64,000 bases of DNA from Collinsella aerofaciens (GCF_028206795.1 NZ_JAQLFJ010000011.1:19969-83968); one strand, 5' to 3'; counted from the stretch's first letter, positions 40,750 to 49,399 are shown. Notes: generated by a model from the sequence alone, not told the origin. Numbers and translations are program-made.

Positions 40750-41484
40750 CTACTCGTGAACCGGGAACACGCTGGCGACGGAGTGAGTCTCCTCGTCGGT
40801 GCGCGGGTCGATGTACTTGGCAGCGTTCTCCCACTGACCATAGTGGCCCATAGCGCCAGCGATGGCCTCCTCGGGGGTCTTGCCGGCCTTGACGGCGTCG
40901 GTGAACTTGCCGAGGTTCAGGAACTCGAATGCGATGATCTCGTTCTTGTCGTTGAGAGCCATGCGGGTGACGTAGCCCTGAGCGAGCTCAAGGTAACGAG
41001 CGCCCTTGGCCTTGGTGCCGAACATGGTGCCAACCTGAGAGCGAAGGCCCTTGCCGAGGTCGTCGAGGGAGGCGCCCACGGGCAGGCCGCCCTCGGAGAA
41101 CGCGGTCTGGCTGCGGCCGTAAACGATCTGCAGGAAGATCTCGCGCATAGCAACGTTGATGGCGTCGCAGACGAGGTCGGTGTTGAGGGCCTCGAGGATG
41201 GTCTTACCGGGAAGGATCTCGGAAGCCATGGCAGCAGAGTGGGTCATGCCCGAGCAGCCGATGGTCTCAACGAGGGCCTCCTCGATGATGCCGTCCTTGA
41301 CGTTCAGCGTGAGCTTGCAGGCGCCCTGCTGAGGTGCGCACCAACCCACACCGTGCGTAAGACCGGAGATGTCGGAAATCTCCTTAGCCTGGACCCACTT
41401 GCCCTCCTCGGGGATGGGTGCGGGGCCGTGGTATGCACCCTTGGCAACGGGGCACATGTTCTCCACTTCCTGTGAGTACTGCAT
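40750..41484 (-). CDS. NifU-like iron-sulfur cluster scaffold-related protein
   Basis: A 244-residue protein of the IscU/NifU-N-like group that accompanies GGGtGRT proteins. The scaffold-type stretch is LVETIGCSGMTHSAAMASEI near residue 79, with earlier cysteines in GVGWCAPQQGACKL. The C-terminal part (YLELAQGYVTRMALNDKNEI) is specific to this subfamily. The start at 41484 follows GAGAGGAGAGG; an upstream extension of 28 codons is not supported. It is the first gene of a two-gene operon. It is separate from the SUF genes 2 kb away, so it is unlikely to be the main scaffold. Confidence 0.83.
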   Translation of the reverse strand: MQYSQEVENMCPVAKGAYHGPAPIPEEGKWVQAKEISDISGLTHGVGWCAPQQGACKLTLNVKDGIIEEALVETIGCSGMTHSAAMASEILPGKTILEALNTDLVCDAINVAMREIFLQIVYGRSQTAFSEGGLPVGASLDDLGKGLRSQVGTMFGTKAKGARYLELAQGYVTRMALNDKNEIIAFEFLNLGKFTDAVKAGKTPEEAIAGAMGHYGQWENAAKYIDPRTDEETHSVASVFPVHE

Positions 41485-41887
41485 GCCTCTCCTCTCTATC
41501 GTGTTGGCGTCCCGTCTGGGGGTCGTGGCTGGCGATTGCCGGGCGACCCTTCGAAAGGGACATGACATGCAGCCCCTATAATACCGCGAAATGCACGGAA
41601 TATTCGGCGAACGGCTCAGTTTTCGTAGCGAGAAGTCCGGAAGTTTTAATTGAAACGGTTTAACTATATGTTCTGTGGTCGCGAATTTCCGTAGAGGGGG
41701 TTCGTCTTGGGCAAGCTTTTGGTCAGCTCTTGTAAGCGTTGCAGGGGTTGACCTGTTGCAACGGTGCCGTTCGCCGCCCGTTTACTGCCTTTGGCCGCGC
41801 GAGTGTATTGTTTTGCGTGAATGTTTTGATGGCACGCTTCAATCGTGCTGTATTGGATGGCAATCAGATCCCGGCGAAGGGAGCGCC
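41485..41887. other. Divergent gap between the NifU-like operon and the RAYT-like gene
   Basis: This 403-bp gap contains a TATTAT hexamer on the minus strand at 41577-41582, a possible -10 for the NifU-like operon. It also holds a perfect 7-bp inverted repeat CGTTGCA/TGCAACG (41737-41743 with 41757-41763), 124 bp before the RAYT-like gene. Nothing else is recognised. Confidence 0.35.
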
Positions 41888-42700
41888 ATGCAGCGCGTTT
41901 GGAGAACGGTTACCGGCTTTTACCATGTCTGTGCCCGCGGTGTGGGCAAGCAGCTCATCTTTGAGGGCGATGAAGACCGGTGGGAGTTTTTGGAGCTGAT
42001 GCGCGAGTGCTGCCGCGAGGCGGGCGTGACGGTTATCGCCTGGTGCCTTATGGGCAATCACGTGCATCTGGTGCTTGCAGATTACGAGGACGCGATGAGC
42101 GCGGCGATGCACCGGCTGCTTTTGACGTACGCGCGGCGGTTCAATAAACGCACGGGGCGCACGGGTCATCTGTTCCAGAACCGTTTTGACCGGCGCTCGC
42201 TCGATACCGACTGGCAGGTGATGGAGGCTATTCGCTCCGTACACGCCGATCCACAGGAGGCGGGCGTTGGCCTAATCGAGCGTTATCCCTGGAGCAGCTT
42301 TGCGGAGCATTTGCGCGCTTACGACGGTGACGCGGCTGATGTCGCGAGGGGATTTTCCGATCCTTCTTGCGTGCTTGAGCTCTTTGGTTCTGCCGAGGGC
42401 TTTATTGCCTATTCACTTTCGACGCCCGACGGCGGCGAGCCAGCGCTGGGCGATATGAAAGAGACGGAGTGGGAACGCCACGCCTTTGCCGGCAAGATGG
42501 CTAAGGAACTCGGGGTTCCGCTTCGCGGGGTTAAAGCCGCACCGCCGGCGCAGCGCGATACCGTTATTTTTGGATTGCACGATGCCGGTTTCACGGTGCG
42601 CCAGATTGAGCGCTATACCGGGATTGGCAAAAGTACCGTCTCTCGTATTGTGCGTGCCCGCGCGCGGACGGCGATGCGGACTGGCGGAAACGTGATGTAG
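41888..42700 (+). CDS. REP-associated transposase-like (RAYT, Y1_Tnp) protein
   Basis: A 270-residue protein with the Y1/HUH transposase domain. GFYHVCARGVGKQLIFEGDE at the N-terminus and VTVIAWCLMGNHVHLVLADY (the HUH metal motif as HVH) are clear. LTYARRFNKRTGRTGHLFQ and RYPWSSF complete the family pattern. The block that normally reads Y..NPVRAG and carries the conserved tyrosine appears here as SVHADPQEAGVG, so the usual tyrosine is a serine. A C-terminal addition has a helix-turn-helix (FTVRQIERYTGIGKSTVSRI). The start at 41888 follows AAGGGAGCG. RAYT proteins are domesticated enzymes linked to REP palindromes, which are frequent in this window. Confidence 0.8.
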   Translation: MQRVWRTVTGFYHVCARGVGKQLIFEGDEDRWEFLELMRECCREAGVTVIAWCLMGNHVHLVLADYEDAMSAAMHRLLLTYARRFNKRTGRTGHLFQNRFDRRSLDTDWQVMEAIRSVHADPQEAGVGLIERYPWSSFAEHLRAYDGDAADVARGFSDPSCVLELFGSAEGFIAYSLSTPDGGEPALGDMKETEWERHAFAGKMAKELGVPLRGVKAAPPAQRDTVIFGLHDAGFTVRQIERYTGIGKSTVSRIVRARARTAMRTGGNVM

Positions 42701-42704
42701 GGTC

Positions 42705-42870
42705 GCCTGTGCGCCGCAGATGGGGTCGTCCATACGCCGCAACAAGCGTTCAAAAGCTTGGTGCGGCAACTGCACTTCTTAATATGCATAGAACAATCGC
42801 CATCTTGCATAAAATAAGGGCTCAGTCCGGGTTTGCCCGTGCCTACCCCCATCTGCGCCGTGCAAAAAAT
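42705..42870. repeat. Possible further long palindromic element after the RAYT-like gene
   Basis: Inverted arms GCGCCGCAGATGGGG (about 42711) and CCCCCATCTGCGCCG (about 42848) enclose some 125 bp. The inside read on the minus strand (ATGGCGATTGTTCTATGCAT) resembles the centre of copy C (ATGGCTTATTGTTTCTTG). Similarity is weak and rests on eye alignment. Confidence 0.45.
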
Positions 42871-43303
42871 GGAGTTTTCAGCATCGCGGTACTGCCACTA
42901 CCGTCGCAATTTTGCAACATACGGGCCCCGAAGCTATTTATGCCTGCCGATGCGCTCCCGAAGCTCATGTTTGCGCCCCTGAGACCACGATGCTTGTTCT
43001 AAAACGCACTATATATGCGCCTGGAGACGTTGATTAACGCTTTCGATGCGTATACACACAGCTTGGCGTGCTGAATATTCGCAAAAATGCACGTCGCTCC
43101 CTATGGGACCCGTCTGCAGCAGGCGCGAAGCGAATCGGAGCCCAGCTGGATGGGGCATGGGACGATGCTAGGCGTGCTCGTGGCCCTGCCGCAGGCCTTT
43201 GGTGCTGTGGAAAACGCCCGTGTTCGCGTCTGGCTGTGTGGTAAATGACAGACGGGGTGCCGGACGCGCGGACTTTGTGCGTTCGCGCTCATTAGAAAAA
43301 ACA
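42871..43303. other. Gene-poor stretch between the RAYT-like gene and the suf operon
   Basis: Short frames in this stretch have no ribosome binding sites and no family features. Base composition is more A+T-rich at 42900-43080 than around it. I see no RNA gene or known repeat. Confidence 0.4.
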
Positions 43304-43326
43304 GAGCCGCCCGTATCGGGCGGCTC
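43304..43326 (-). terminator. Terminator of the suf operon
   Basis: GAGCCGCCCG / CGGGCGGCTC hairpin followed on the minus strand by TGTTTTTTCTAAT, 32 bp past the sufU stop. Confidence 0.88.
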
Positions 43327-43358
43327 GGCAATCAAAAACCTTGGATTCGGGGCATACG

Positions 43359-43793
43359 CTACTGGTTTGCTTGCCCCTCGAGCATGCCGTCGAGGGTGCG
43401 CCAGGCGAGCTCGGCGCATTTGACGCGGGCGGGCATGTGCGAGATGTCCTGGAGCTGGGCGGCCTCGTCCAGATCTTCCAGGTCCTCCTCGGAGAGCTGT
43501 TCGCCGCGGATCATGGCGAGGAAGAGCCCTGCCAAGCGACGCGCTTCCTCGATCGTCTCGCCGGTGATGAGGTCGGCCATGATGTCGGCGCTGGCCTGAC
43601 TGATGGCGCAGCCGTGGCCGGTAAAGGAGGCCTCCTCGATCACGCCGTTCTCGACACGCAGCTGCAAGGTGAGCTCGTCTCCGCAGCTGGGGTTGATGCC
43701 GTCGTGCTCGTGCGTGGGAGCATCCATCTCGTACTTATAGTCGGGGTGCGAGTTGTGCTCCATAAATGTGGTGGAGGTGTACAGATTACCCAT
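43359..43793 (-). CDS. sufU: SUF-type Fe-S scaffold/sulfur-acceptor protein SufU
   Basis: A 144-residue SufU/IscU-family protein. Three zinc or cluster ligands are visible: NPSCGDELTLQL, FTGHGCAISQASADIM and, near the C-terminus, ARVKCAELAWRTL. The GHGCAIS block and the 20-residue insertion before the last cysteine mark it as SufU rather than IscU. It receives sulfur from SufS. Its start overlaps the sufS stop by eight bases and uses GGAG within sufS, so the two are translationally coupled. It is the last gene before the operon terminator. Confidence 0.9.
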   Translation of the reverse strand: MGNLYTSTTFMEHNSHPDYKYEMDAPTHEHDGINPSCGDELTLQLRVENGVIEEASFTGHGCAISQASADIMADLITGETIEEARRLAGLFLAMIRGEQLSEEDLEDLDEAAQLQDISHMPARVKCAELAWRTLDGMLEGQANQ

Positions 43794-45111
43794 TGAATGT
43801 GCTCCAAACGTGATGCAGGCCGGCGATGAACTTGTCGATGTCGGCCTTGTCGTTGTAGAAGGCCACGCTGGCGCGGCAGCAGGCAAGGTTCTCGACGCCC
43901 AGCCAGGTGAGCAGCGGCTGCGCGCAGTGGTGACCGGCGCGGATGCAGACGCCGTCCATGTCCATGATGCTCGCGACATCGTGCGGGTGGATGCCCTTGA
44001 CATTAAAGCTCACGACACCGTGGTGGTTATCCCAATAGATTGAGCCGATGATCTGGACAAAGTCGAGCTGCATGAGCTCGCCCATCAGGTAGTGGACGAG
44101 TGCCTGCTCGCGTGCCTGGATGTTTTCGTAGCCCACCGTGTTGACGAGGTAGTCGAGGGCGGCGCCTGTGGCGAAGATGCCGGCGGCGTCCTGCGTGCCG
44201 GCCTCGAACTTCTCGGGGACGGGAGCCCAGACGGCGTCCTGCTCAGTAACCGAGTCGATCATCTCACCGCCGGTAAGCATGGGCGGCATGGCGTTGAGCA
44301 GGTCCATCTTGCCCCACAGCACGCCGATGCCCATGGGGCCCATGGCCTTGTGCGCACTAAAGGCAAAGAAGTCGGCGCCCAGGTCGGCCACATCGACCGG
44401 CATGTGCGGCAGCGACTGCGCGCCGTCGACGACCAGGTAGCCGCCGTACTTGTGCACGAGTTTGCCGAGGTTCTTGACCGGGTTCTCGACGCCCAGCACG
44501 TTGGAGACCTGTCCCACGGCTAGGATCTTGGTCTTGGGACCCACCTTGGCAAGAACCTCCTCGGTGGTGAGCTGGCCGGTCTTGGTGGGGTAGAGGTAGA
44601 CGAGCTTGGCGCCGGTTTCGCGGCAGACCTGCTGCCACGGAATCAGGTTGGAGTGGTGCTCCATAATGGTGATGACGACCTCGTCGCCCGGTTCGAGCAC
44701 TGTGGGCGCAAAGCTCTTAGCGACCAGGTTGAGCGACTCGCTCGTGTTGCGGGTGAAGACGACCTCGTTGGCCTGTGAGGCGCCGATGAGGTCAGCGATC
44801 TGCTGGCGGACCTTCGCGATGGCGTCGGTGGCCTCGACGGACAGCGAGTACAGGCCGCGCAGGGGGTTGGCGTTCATGCGCTGGTAGAAGTCGCGTTCGG
44901 CGTCGAGCACACAGGCAGGGCGCTGCGCGGTGGCGGCGCTATCGAGGAAGGCGATCTCGGGGTGCTGCTGGAACAGCGGGAACTGGCCCTTGTAGGGGTT
45001 GGTCTCGATGTCCACGGTGGGCCAGCAGCGCGAAGCCTCGTCGCTGGCGTCGAGCTCCATGGGCTCGGGGGCAGTACAGGTATCGCATTTAACGTGCTCG
45101 GTGTCGATCAT
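43786..45111 (-). CDS. sufS: Cysteine desulfurase SufS
   Basis: A 441-residue class II cysteine desulfurase that draws sulfur from cysteine. The PLP lysine is in FFAFSAHKAMGPMGIGVLWG near residue 253. TRNTSESLNLVA and MEHHSNLIPWQ are typical, and the catalytic cysteine is in RAGHHCAQPLL near 397. The first 35 residues form an extension with CDTC, ahead of the usual start YKGQFPLF; it is unusual and could bind metal. The gene overlaps the sufD stop by four bases (ATGA). Confidence 0.93.
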   Translation of the reverse strand: MIDTEHVKCDTCTAPEPMELDASDEASRCWPTVDIETNPYKGQFPLFQQHPEIAFLDSAATAQRPACVLDAERDFYQRMNANPLRGLYSLSVEATDAIAKVRQQIADLIGASQANEVVFTRNTSESLNLVAKSFAPTVLEPGDEVVITIMEHHSNLIPWQQVCRETGAKLVYLYPTKTGQLTTEEVLAKVGPKTKILAVGQVSNVLGVENPVKNLGKLVHKYGGYLVVDGAQSLPHMPVDVADLGADFFAFSAHKAMGPMGIGVLWGKMDLLNAMPPMLTGGEMIDSVTEQDAVWAPVPEKFEAGTQDAAGIFATGAALDYLVNTVGYENIQAREQALVHYLMGELMQLDFVQIIGSIYWDNHHGVVSFNVKGIHPHDVASIMDMDGVCIRAGHHCAQPLLTWLGVENLACCRASVAFYNDKADIDKFIAGLHHVWSTFNG

Positions 45112-46379
45112 GCGAGCTCCTCTTCAAAGTTGTCGATCAGGTTGTTGCCTAGGCGGACGACGGCGGCGCGGGTGCGCTCGTCGGTGGCGGAAAGCGCGGC
45201 GTCCTCCAGCTTGGCGCGGATGAACAGGTCCTCGGCGGCGTTTTGGTCAAGGCCACGGCAGGCGAGGTAGAACAGCTGCTCGTCGCGGACGTGACCGATG
45301 GTGGCGCCGTGGTTGCCGGCGACGTCGTCCTCGTCACAGAGAATGACGGGAACGGTCTTGTTGTCGACGCCCTTGTTGGCCAAAAGCACCGTCTCGCGTT
45401 CGGTGCCGGTTGCACCCTTGCAGCCGTGCACGAGGTCGATGGTGCCACGGTAGACCTTCTTGGACGTGCCGGTCAGCACGCCGTTGGCGTCGATCTCGCA
45501 CTCGGTCTTGCGACCGCGGTGGCGCAGCTCGTAGTTAAAGTCGCGCACCTGCTCGCGGGCGCCCAGGTAATCGGTATCGATGGTCACCTTGGCGGTGTCG
45601 CCCAGCAGGTCGCCGGCAAGGCCGGTGGCGCTGGCGCCGGCACCCAGGACGGTGTGCTGCACGTTGACGCGCGCGCCCTCGTCCAGGAACAGGCCGGTGT
45701 CGTCGAGTGCGATCCAGCTGTCGTCGAGTGTCTGCGTGCAGGTCACGTTGACGGTGGCGTACTCGTGGGCGCACACGCGTAGCACGGAGCCCACGACACC
45801 CTCGCCGGTAACAGGAGAGTCTAGGGCAATATGCAGGTCGAGCGTTGCCTGCGGGCGAGCGACGACGTCGATGGCGGCGATGGCCGCGGCGGCATCGACA
45901 CCGCTCACACGGACGGTAACCGTGGCGTGCTGGTATGCGGGCACATCGATGACGATGCGCTTGGTAGCGTGCTCGGCCAAGTAGGCGTAGGCAGCCTCGC
46001 CCATGCCGGTTTCGAAGGCTTCAGCAGGGGAGAGCTCCTCCTCGAGCTTGATGGCGCCGGCCTGGTAGACGGAGGTGGCGGGCACGTCGAGCTCGGTCTC
46101 GGGCGTGATGCGGGCGCGGTCGGCGGCATCACCGGGGGCGGAGGAGCGGCGCTCGGGGAAGTGCTCGGCCATGGCGTCCATGGTGGCGTCGAACGCGTCT
46201 GTCACGCCAATAAACTGCTCGCCCAAGCCTTCGACCTCAACGGCCTCCGCGGGAGCGGCGGCAAGCTCGTCAGAGAGCTCGAGCTTGGTCTGATTCATCT
46301 TCAGCCAGCCCCAAGTGGCAGCCGGCATCGCGTTGACCTGCTCAAGGGTGGTAGCAGCGGTGTTGGTTTCCTGTTTCAT
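45108..46379 (-). CDS. sufD: Fe-S cluster assembly protein SufD
   Basis: A 423-residue SufD-family beta-helix protein, partner of SufB in the SufBCD scaffold complex. The C-terminal half carries the conserved block RHRGRKTECEIDANGVLTGT, VILCDEDDVAGNHGATIGHV with the invariant histidine region, and LFYLACRGLDQNAAEDLFIR. The N-terminal third is variable, as usual. It shares one base with the sufB stop (TAATG), showing translational coupling. The order C-B-D-S-U matches Gram-positive suf operons. Confidence 0.9.
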   Translation of the reverse strand: MKQETNTAATTLEQVNAMPAATWGWLKMNQTKLELSDELAAAPAEAVEVEGLGEQFIGVTDAFDATMDAMAEHFPERRSSAPGDAADRARITPETELDVPATSVYQAGAIKLEEELSPAEAFETGMGEAAYAYLAEHATKRIVIDVPAYQHATVTVRVSGVDAAAAIAAIDVVARPQATLDLHIALDSPVTGEGVVGSVLRVCAHEYATVNVTCTQTLDDSWIALDDTGLFLDEGARVNVQHTVLGAGASATGLAGDLLGDTAKVTIDTDYLGAREQVRDFNYELRHRGRKTECEIDANGVLTGTSKKVYRGTIDLVHGCKGATGTERETVLLANKGVDNKTVPVILCDEDDVAGNHGATIGHVRDEQLFYLACRGLDQNAAEDLFIRAKLEDAALSATDERTRAAVVRLGNNLIDNFEEELA

Positions 46380-47791
46380 TATCCGATCGCTCCTTCCATC
46401 TCGAGCTTGATCAGGTTGTTCATCTCGACGGCGTACTCCAGCGGCAGCTCCTTGGAGACCGGGTTGGCAAAGCCGTTGACGATCATGGTGCGGGCCTCTT
46501 CCTCCGAGATGCCGCGGCTCATCAGGTAGAACACCTTGTCGTCGCCGATGCGGCCGATGGTGGCCTCGTGGCCGATGTCAACGTTCTTGGCGCGGATGTC
46601 CATGGCGGGGATGGTGTCGGAGCGGCTCTGGTCGTCGAGCATGAGCGACTGGCAGCTCACGGTTGCCTTGGAACCCTCGGCCTTGGGCGTGGCCACGATG
46701 GAGCTGCGGAAGGTCTGAATGCCGCCGCTCTTGGAGATGCCCTTGGTCTCGACGGTTGCCGAGGTCTCGGGGGCGTTGAGCACGACCTTACAGCCGGTAT
46801 CGAGGTTCTGCCCGGCGCCGGCAAAGGTGATGCCGGTAAAGCTCGACCGGGCGCGGCGGCCGTTGAGCACACTCATGGGGTAGAGGTAGCCCACGTGGCT
46901 GCCGAAGGAGCCACTGATCCACTCTATGTCGCCATCCTCGTCCACGCGCGCACGCTTGGTGTTGAGGTTGTACATGTTTTTGGACCAGTTCTCGATGGTC
47001 GAGTAGCGCAGGTGCGCACGCTTGCCCACAAAGAGCTCGACGGCGCCGGCGTGGAGGTTGGCAACGTTGTACTTGGGCGCGGAGCAACCCTCGATGAAGT
47101 GCAGGTCGGCGTCGTCCTCGACGATGATGAGCGTGTGCTCAAACTGGCCGGCGCCCTTGGCGTTAAGGCGGAAGTAGCTCTGCAGCGGGAAGTCCAACTT
47201 GGTGCCCTTGGGCACGTAGACAAACGAGCCGCCCGACCATACGGCGCCGTGCAGGGCCGCAAACTTGTGGTCGGTGGGCGGGATGAGCGTCATAAACTTC
47301 TCGTGGATGAGCGGCTCCCACTGCGGGTCGTGCAGGGCCTCCTCGATGCCGGAATAGACGATACCCATCTTGGACGCGGTGTCCTGCATGTTGTGGTAGA
47401 CCAGCTCGGAGTCGTACTGCGCGCCGACGCCCGCCAGGTAGCTGCGCTCGGCCTCGGGGATGCCCAGGCGCTCAAAGGTGTTCTTGATGTCGTCGGGCAC
47501 CGACTCCCAGTCGTGCTTTTGGTCGGTGTTGGGCTTGACGTAGGTGACGATGTTGTCCATGTCCAGGCCCTCGATGGAGGGGCCCCACGTCGGGTCGGGA
47601 AAACGATTGAAGATCTCGAGGGACTTTAAGCGCAGATCGAGCATCCACTGTGGCTCGTCCTTCTTGGCGCTGATCTCGCGCACGATGTCGGGCGTGATGC
47701 CGGCGTCGAGGCGCTCGAATCCCTCCTCGCCGTAGGTGAAGTCGTAGAGGCTGCGGTCGATGTCCGCGACCTCGGTGCGGTTCTTGGTCAT
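46379..47791 (-). CDS. sufB: Fe-S cluster assembly protein SufB
   Basis: A 470-residue SufB, the core scaffold subunit. Signatures are WMLDLRLKSLEIFNRFPDPT, the conserved VWSGGSFVYVPKGTKLDFPL, IEGCSAPKYNVANLHAGAVE with the scaffold cysteine, and RSDTIPAMDIRAKNVDIGHE near the C-terminus. Length equals that of E. coli and B. subtilis SufB. It lies 12 bp after sufC and overlaps sufD by one base. Confidence 0.95.
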   Translation of the reverse strand: MTKNRTEVADIDRSLYDFTYGEEGFERLDAGITPDIVREISAKKDEPQWMLDLRLKSLEIFNRFPDPTWGPSIEGLDMDNIVTYVKPNTDQKHDWESVPDDIKNTFERLGIPEAERSYLAGVGAQYDSELVYHNMQDTASKMGIVYSGIEEALHDPQWEPLIHEKFMTLIPPTDHKFAALHGAVWSGGSFVYVPKGTKLDFPLQSYFRLNAKGAGQFEHTLIIVEDDADLHFIEGCSAPKYNVANLHAGAVELFVGKRAHLRYSTIENWSKNMYNLNTKRARVDEDGDIEWISGSFGSHVGYLYPMSVLNGRRARSSFTGITFAGAGQNLDTGCKVVLNAPETSATVETKGISKSGGIQTFRSSIVATPKAEGSKATVSCQSLMLDDQSRSDTIPAMDIRAKNVDIGHEATIGRIGDDKVFYLMSRGISEEEARTMIVNGFANPVSKELPLEYAVEMNNLIKLEMEGAIG

Positions 47792-47803
47792 TGCGTCGCC
47801 CCT

Positions 47804-48604
47804 TTACGCCTGCTGCTCGGCAGCGGCGGCCTCGGCCTGGGCGCGCTGCTCGGCGGCCTCGCGCTCGAAGGTCTCAAAGCCGTTCTTGTCGATCCAGGGG
47901 ATCAGCGAGGCATCGTCCTCGCGCACGATGTGGCCCTTGACCATAACGTGGACGCGGTCGACATCCAGGTGCTCCAGGATGCGCGTGTTGTGCGTGATGA
48001 TGAGCATGGAGCCGTCGCAGCTCTTGCGGTAGGCGTCCATACCGTGGCTGACGGTGGACAGGGCGTCGACGTCCAGGCCGGAGTCGGTCTCGTCCAAGAT
48101 GGCGAGCTTGGGCTGCAGCAGCAGAAGCTGGAGCATCTCGACCTTCTTTTTCTCGCCGCCCGAGAAGCCCACGCCCAGCTCACGGTTGAGGTAGGCGGTA
48201 TCCATGTTAAGCTCGGCCGCGAGCTCCTTGACGCGACGACGGAATTCCTTGCCCTTCATCTCCAGGCCGGGGCGGCCGGCGATACTGGCGCGCAAAAAGC
48301 TCGACAGTGGCACGCCGGGGATCTCGACAGGGGCCTGGAAGCTCAGGAACAGGCCGGCGCGCGAGCGCTTGTCGGTGGTGAGCTCGGTGATGTCCTGGCC
48401 GTCAAAGACGATGCGGCCGTCGTTGACCGTGTAGACGGGGTCGCCCATGACCAGGTGGCCGAGGGTAGACTTGCCGGCGCCGTTGGGGCCCATCAGCACG
48501 TGGGTCTCGCCGGCGGCGACGTTGAGGTTGACATTGTGGAGGATGGTCTTCTCGTCCACGGAGGCGGTGAGACCTTCGATGGAAAGCAGCGGATTTGCGC
48601 TCAT
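47804..48604 (-). CDS. sufC: SUF system ATPase SufC
   Basis: A 266-residue ABC-type ATPase energising SufBCD. Walker A is MGPNGAGKSTLGHLVMG near residue 38. The Q-loop is LFLSFQAPVEIPGVPL. The signature is GFSGGEKKKVEMLQLLL near 150, with Walker B LAILDETDSGLDVDAL and the switch histidine in IITHN. The start at 48604 follows GAGAGGGACAGC; ten more upstream codons are in frame but lack support. It is first in the operon and carries a short Ala/Glu/Gln-rich tail. Confidence 0.95.
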   Translation of the reverse strand: MSANPLLSIEGLTASVDEKTILHNVNLNVAAGETHVLMGPNGAGKSTLGHLVMGDPVYTVNDGRIVFDGQDITELTTDKRSRAGLFLSFQAPVEIPGVPLSSFLRASIAGRPGLEMKGKEFRRRVKELAAELNMDTAYLNRELGVGFSGGEKKKVEMLQLLLLQPKLAILDETDSGLDVDALSTVSHGMDAYRKSCDGSMLIITHNTRILEHLDVDRVHVMVKGHIVREDDASLIPWIDKNGFETFEREAAEQRAQAEAAAAEQQA

Positions 48605-48689
48605 GCTGTCCCTCTCTGTATATGGTGTACTCATAGGTGTACTAAACCCTAGGAATCTTCTCGGAATAAAGTTACTATGGGTTCGGCGT

Positions 48690-48800
48690 TAGTCAAGGGA
48701 AAACCCGACTAATCCACTCGACTTTTCAAATTCTGGGACAAAATAACCTGTTGTGTTTGTCCCACTTACTTAAGATTTGGGACAAACAAACCTGGTTATG
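48690..48800. promoter_or_regulatory. Operator-like repeats between the suf operon and the Rrf2 regulator gene
   Basis: GGGACAAA occurs at 48735-48742 and 48779-48786, each followed at the same distance by AACCTG. An exact inverse, TTTGTCCC, lies at 48756-48763. Thus the site comprises one inverted pair (GGGACAAA, 13-base spacer, TTTGTCCC) and a third half-site 44 bp on. A TTGACT -35 for sufC lies nearby on the minus strand (about 48694). The position suits repression of both divergent genes by the adjacent Rrf2 protein. Confidence 0.6.
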
Positions 48801-48828
48801 TTGTTCCAGATGCGATGGGAGGGTAGGT

Positions 48829-49260
48829 ATGCTCATTTCTTCTAAGGGCCGCTATGCCCTCCGGTTAATGATCTATATCGCGGCGCTGGGTGACGCCGAG
48901 GGCAAGATTGCTTTGCGCGAGGTTGCCGACCGTGAACATATCTCGCAAAAGTATTTGGAGCAGCTGGTTCGTCCGCTCATGAAGGCGGGCCTGCTTAAGA
49001 GCGTGCGCGGCAAAGGCGGTGGCTACATGATGGCCAAGGACCCCGCCGAGGTGCGTGCTGGCGACATCCTGCGCGCTGTCGAGGGCAGCACGGCGCCCGT
49101 GGCGTGCGACGGCATCGACAACAGCTGCACCCGCAGCGATTTGTGCTCAACCGTCAAGTTCTGGCGCGGCCTGGACGACGTGATCGAAAAGTACGTCGAC
49201 GGCGTGACGTTGGCCGACCTGGCCGCCGTCCCCGAAGTCAACTTCAACATCAAGCTGTAG
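48829..49260 (+). CDS. Rrf2-family regulator, probable SUF operon repressor
   Basis: A 143-residue Rrf2 protein (IscR/SufR-like function). The winged helix-turn-helix covers RYALRLMIYIAAL and ADREHISQKYLEQLVRPLMK, with the wing KSVRGKGGGYMMAKDPAEV. Three cysteines in CDGIDNSCTRSDLC (about residues 95-108) match the Fe-S ligands of IscR-type sensors in spacing class. It therefore probably senses cluster status and controls the divergent suf genes. The start at 48829 follows GGGAGGGTAGGT. It appears monocistronic. Confidence 0.88.
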   Translation: MLISSKGRYALRLMIYIAALGDAEGKIALREVADREHISQKYLEQLVRPLMKAGLLKSVRGKGGGYMMAKDPAEVRAGDILRAVEGSTAPVACDGIDNSCTRSDLCSTVKFWRGLDDVIEKYVDGVTLADLAAVPEVNFNIKL

Positions 49261-49313
49261 GTTTAGCGCAATTCCTTAAGATTTCGCGGAGGGTTGTTGC
49301 CGTTTACCGAGGG

Positions 49314-49329
49314 GTTGTTGTGCAACAAC
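49314..49329. promoter_or_regulatory. Inverted repeat GTTGTTG-TG-CAACAAC
   Basis: Two exact 7-bp half-sites with a 2-bp spacer, 71 bp before the surface protein gene and 54 bp after the Rrf2 gene. It could be an operator. A shorter relative (GTTGTGCAAC) occurs at 51282-51291 before the AAA-type gene. Confidence 0.35.
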
Positions 49330-49399
49330 GGGTGAGCTGCAATACTTAATTCTATCTTTGCAAACTGCACTTTAACTACACCAATGCAGGGAGGATCTT

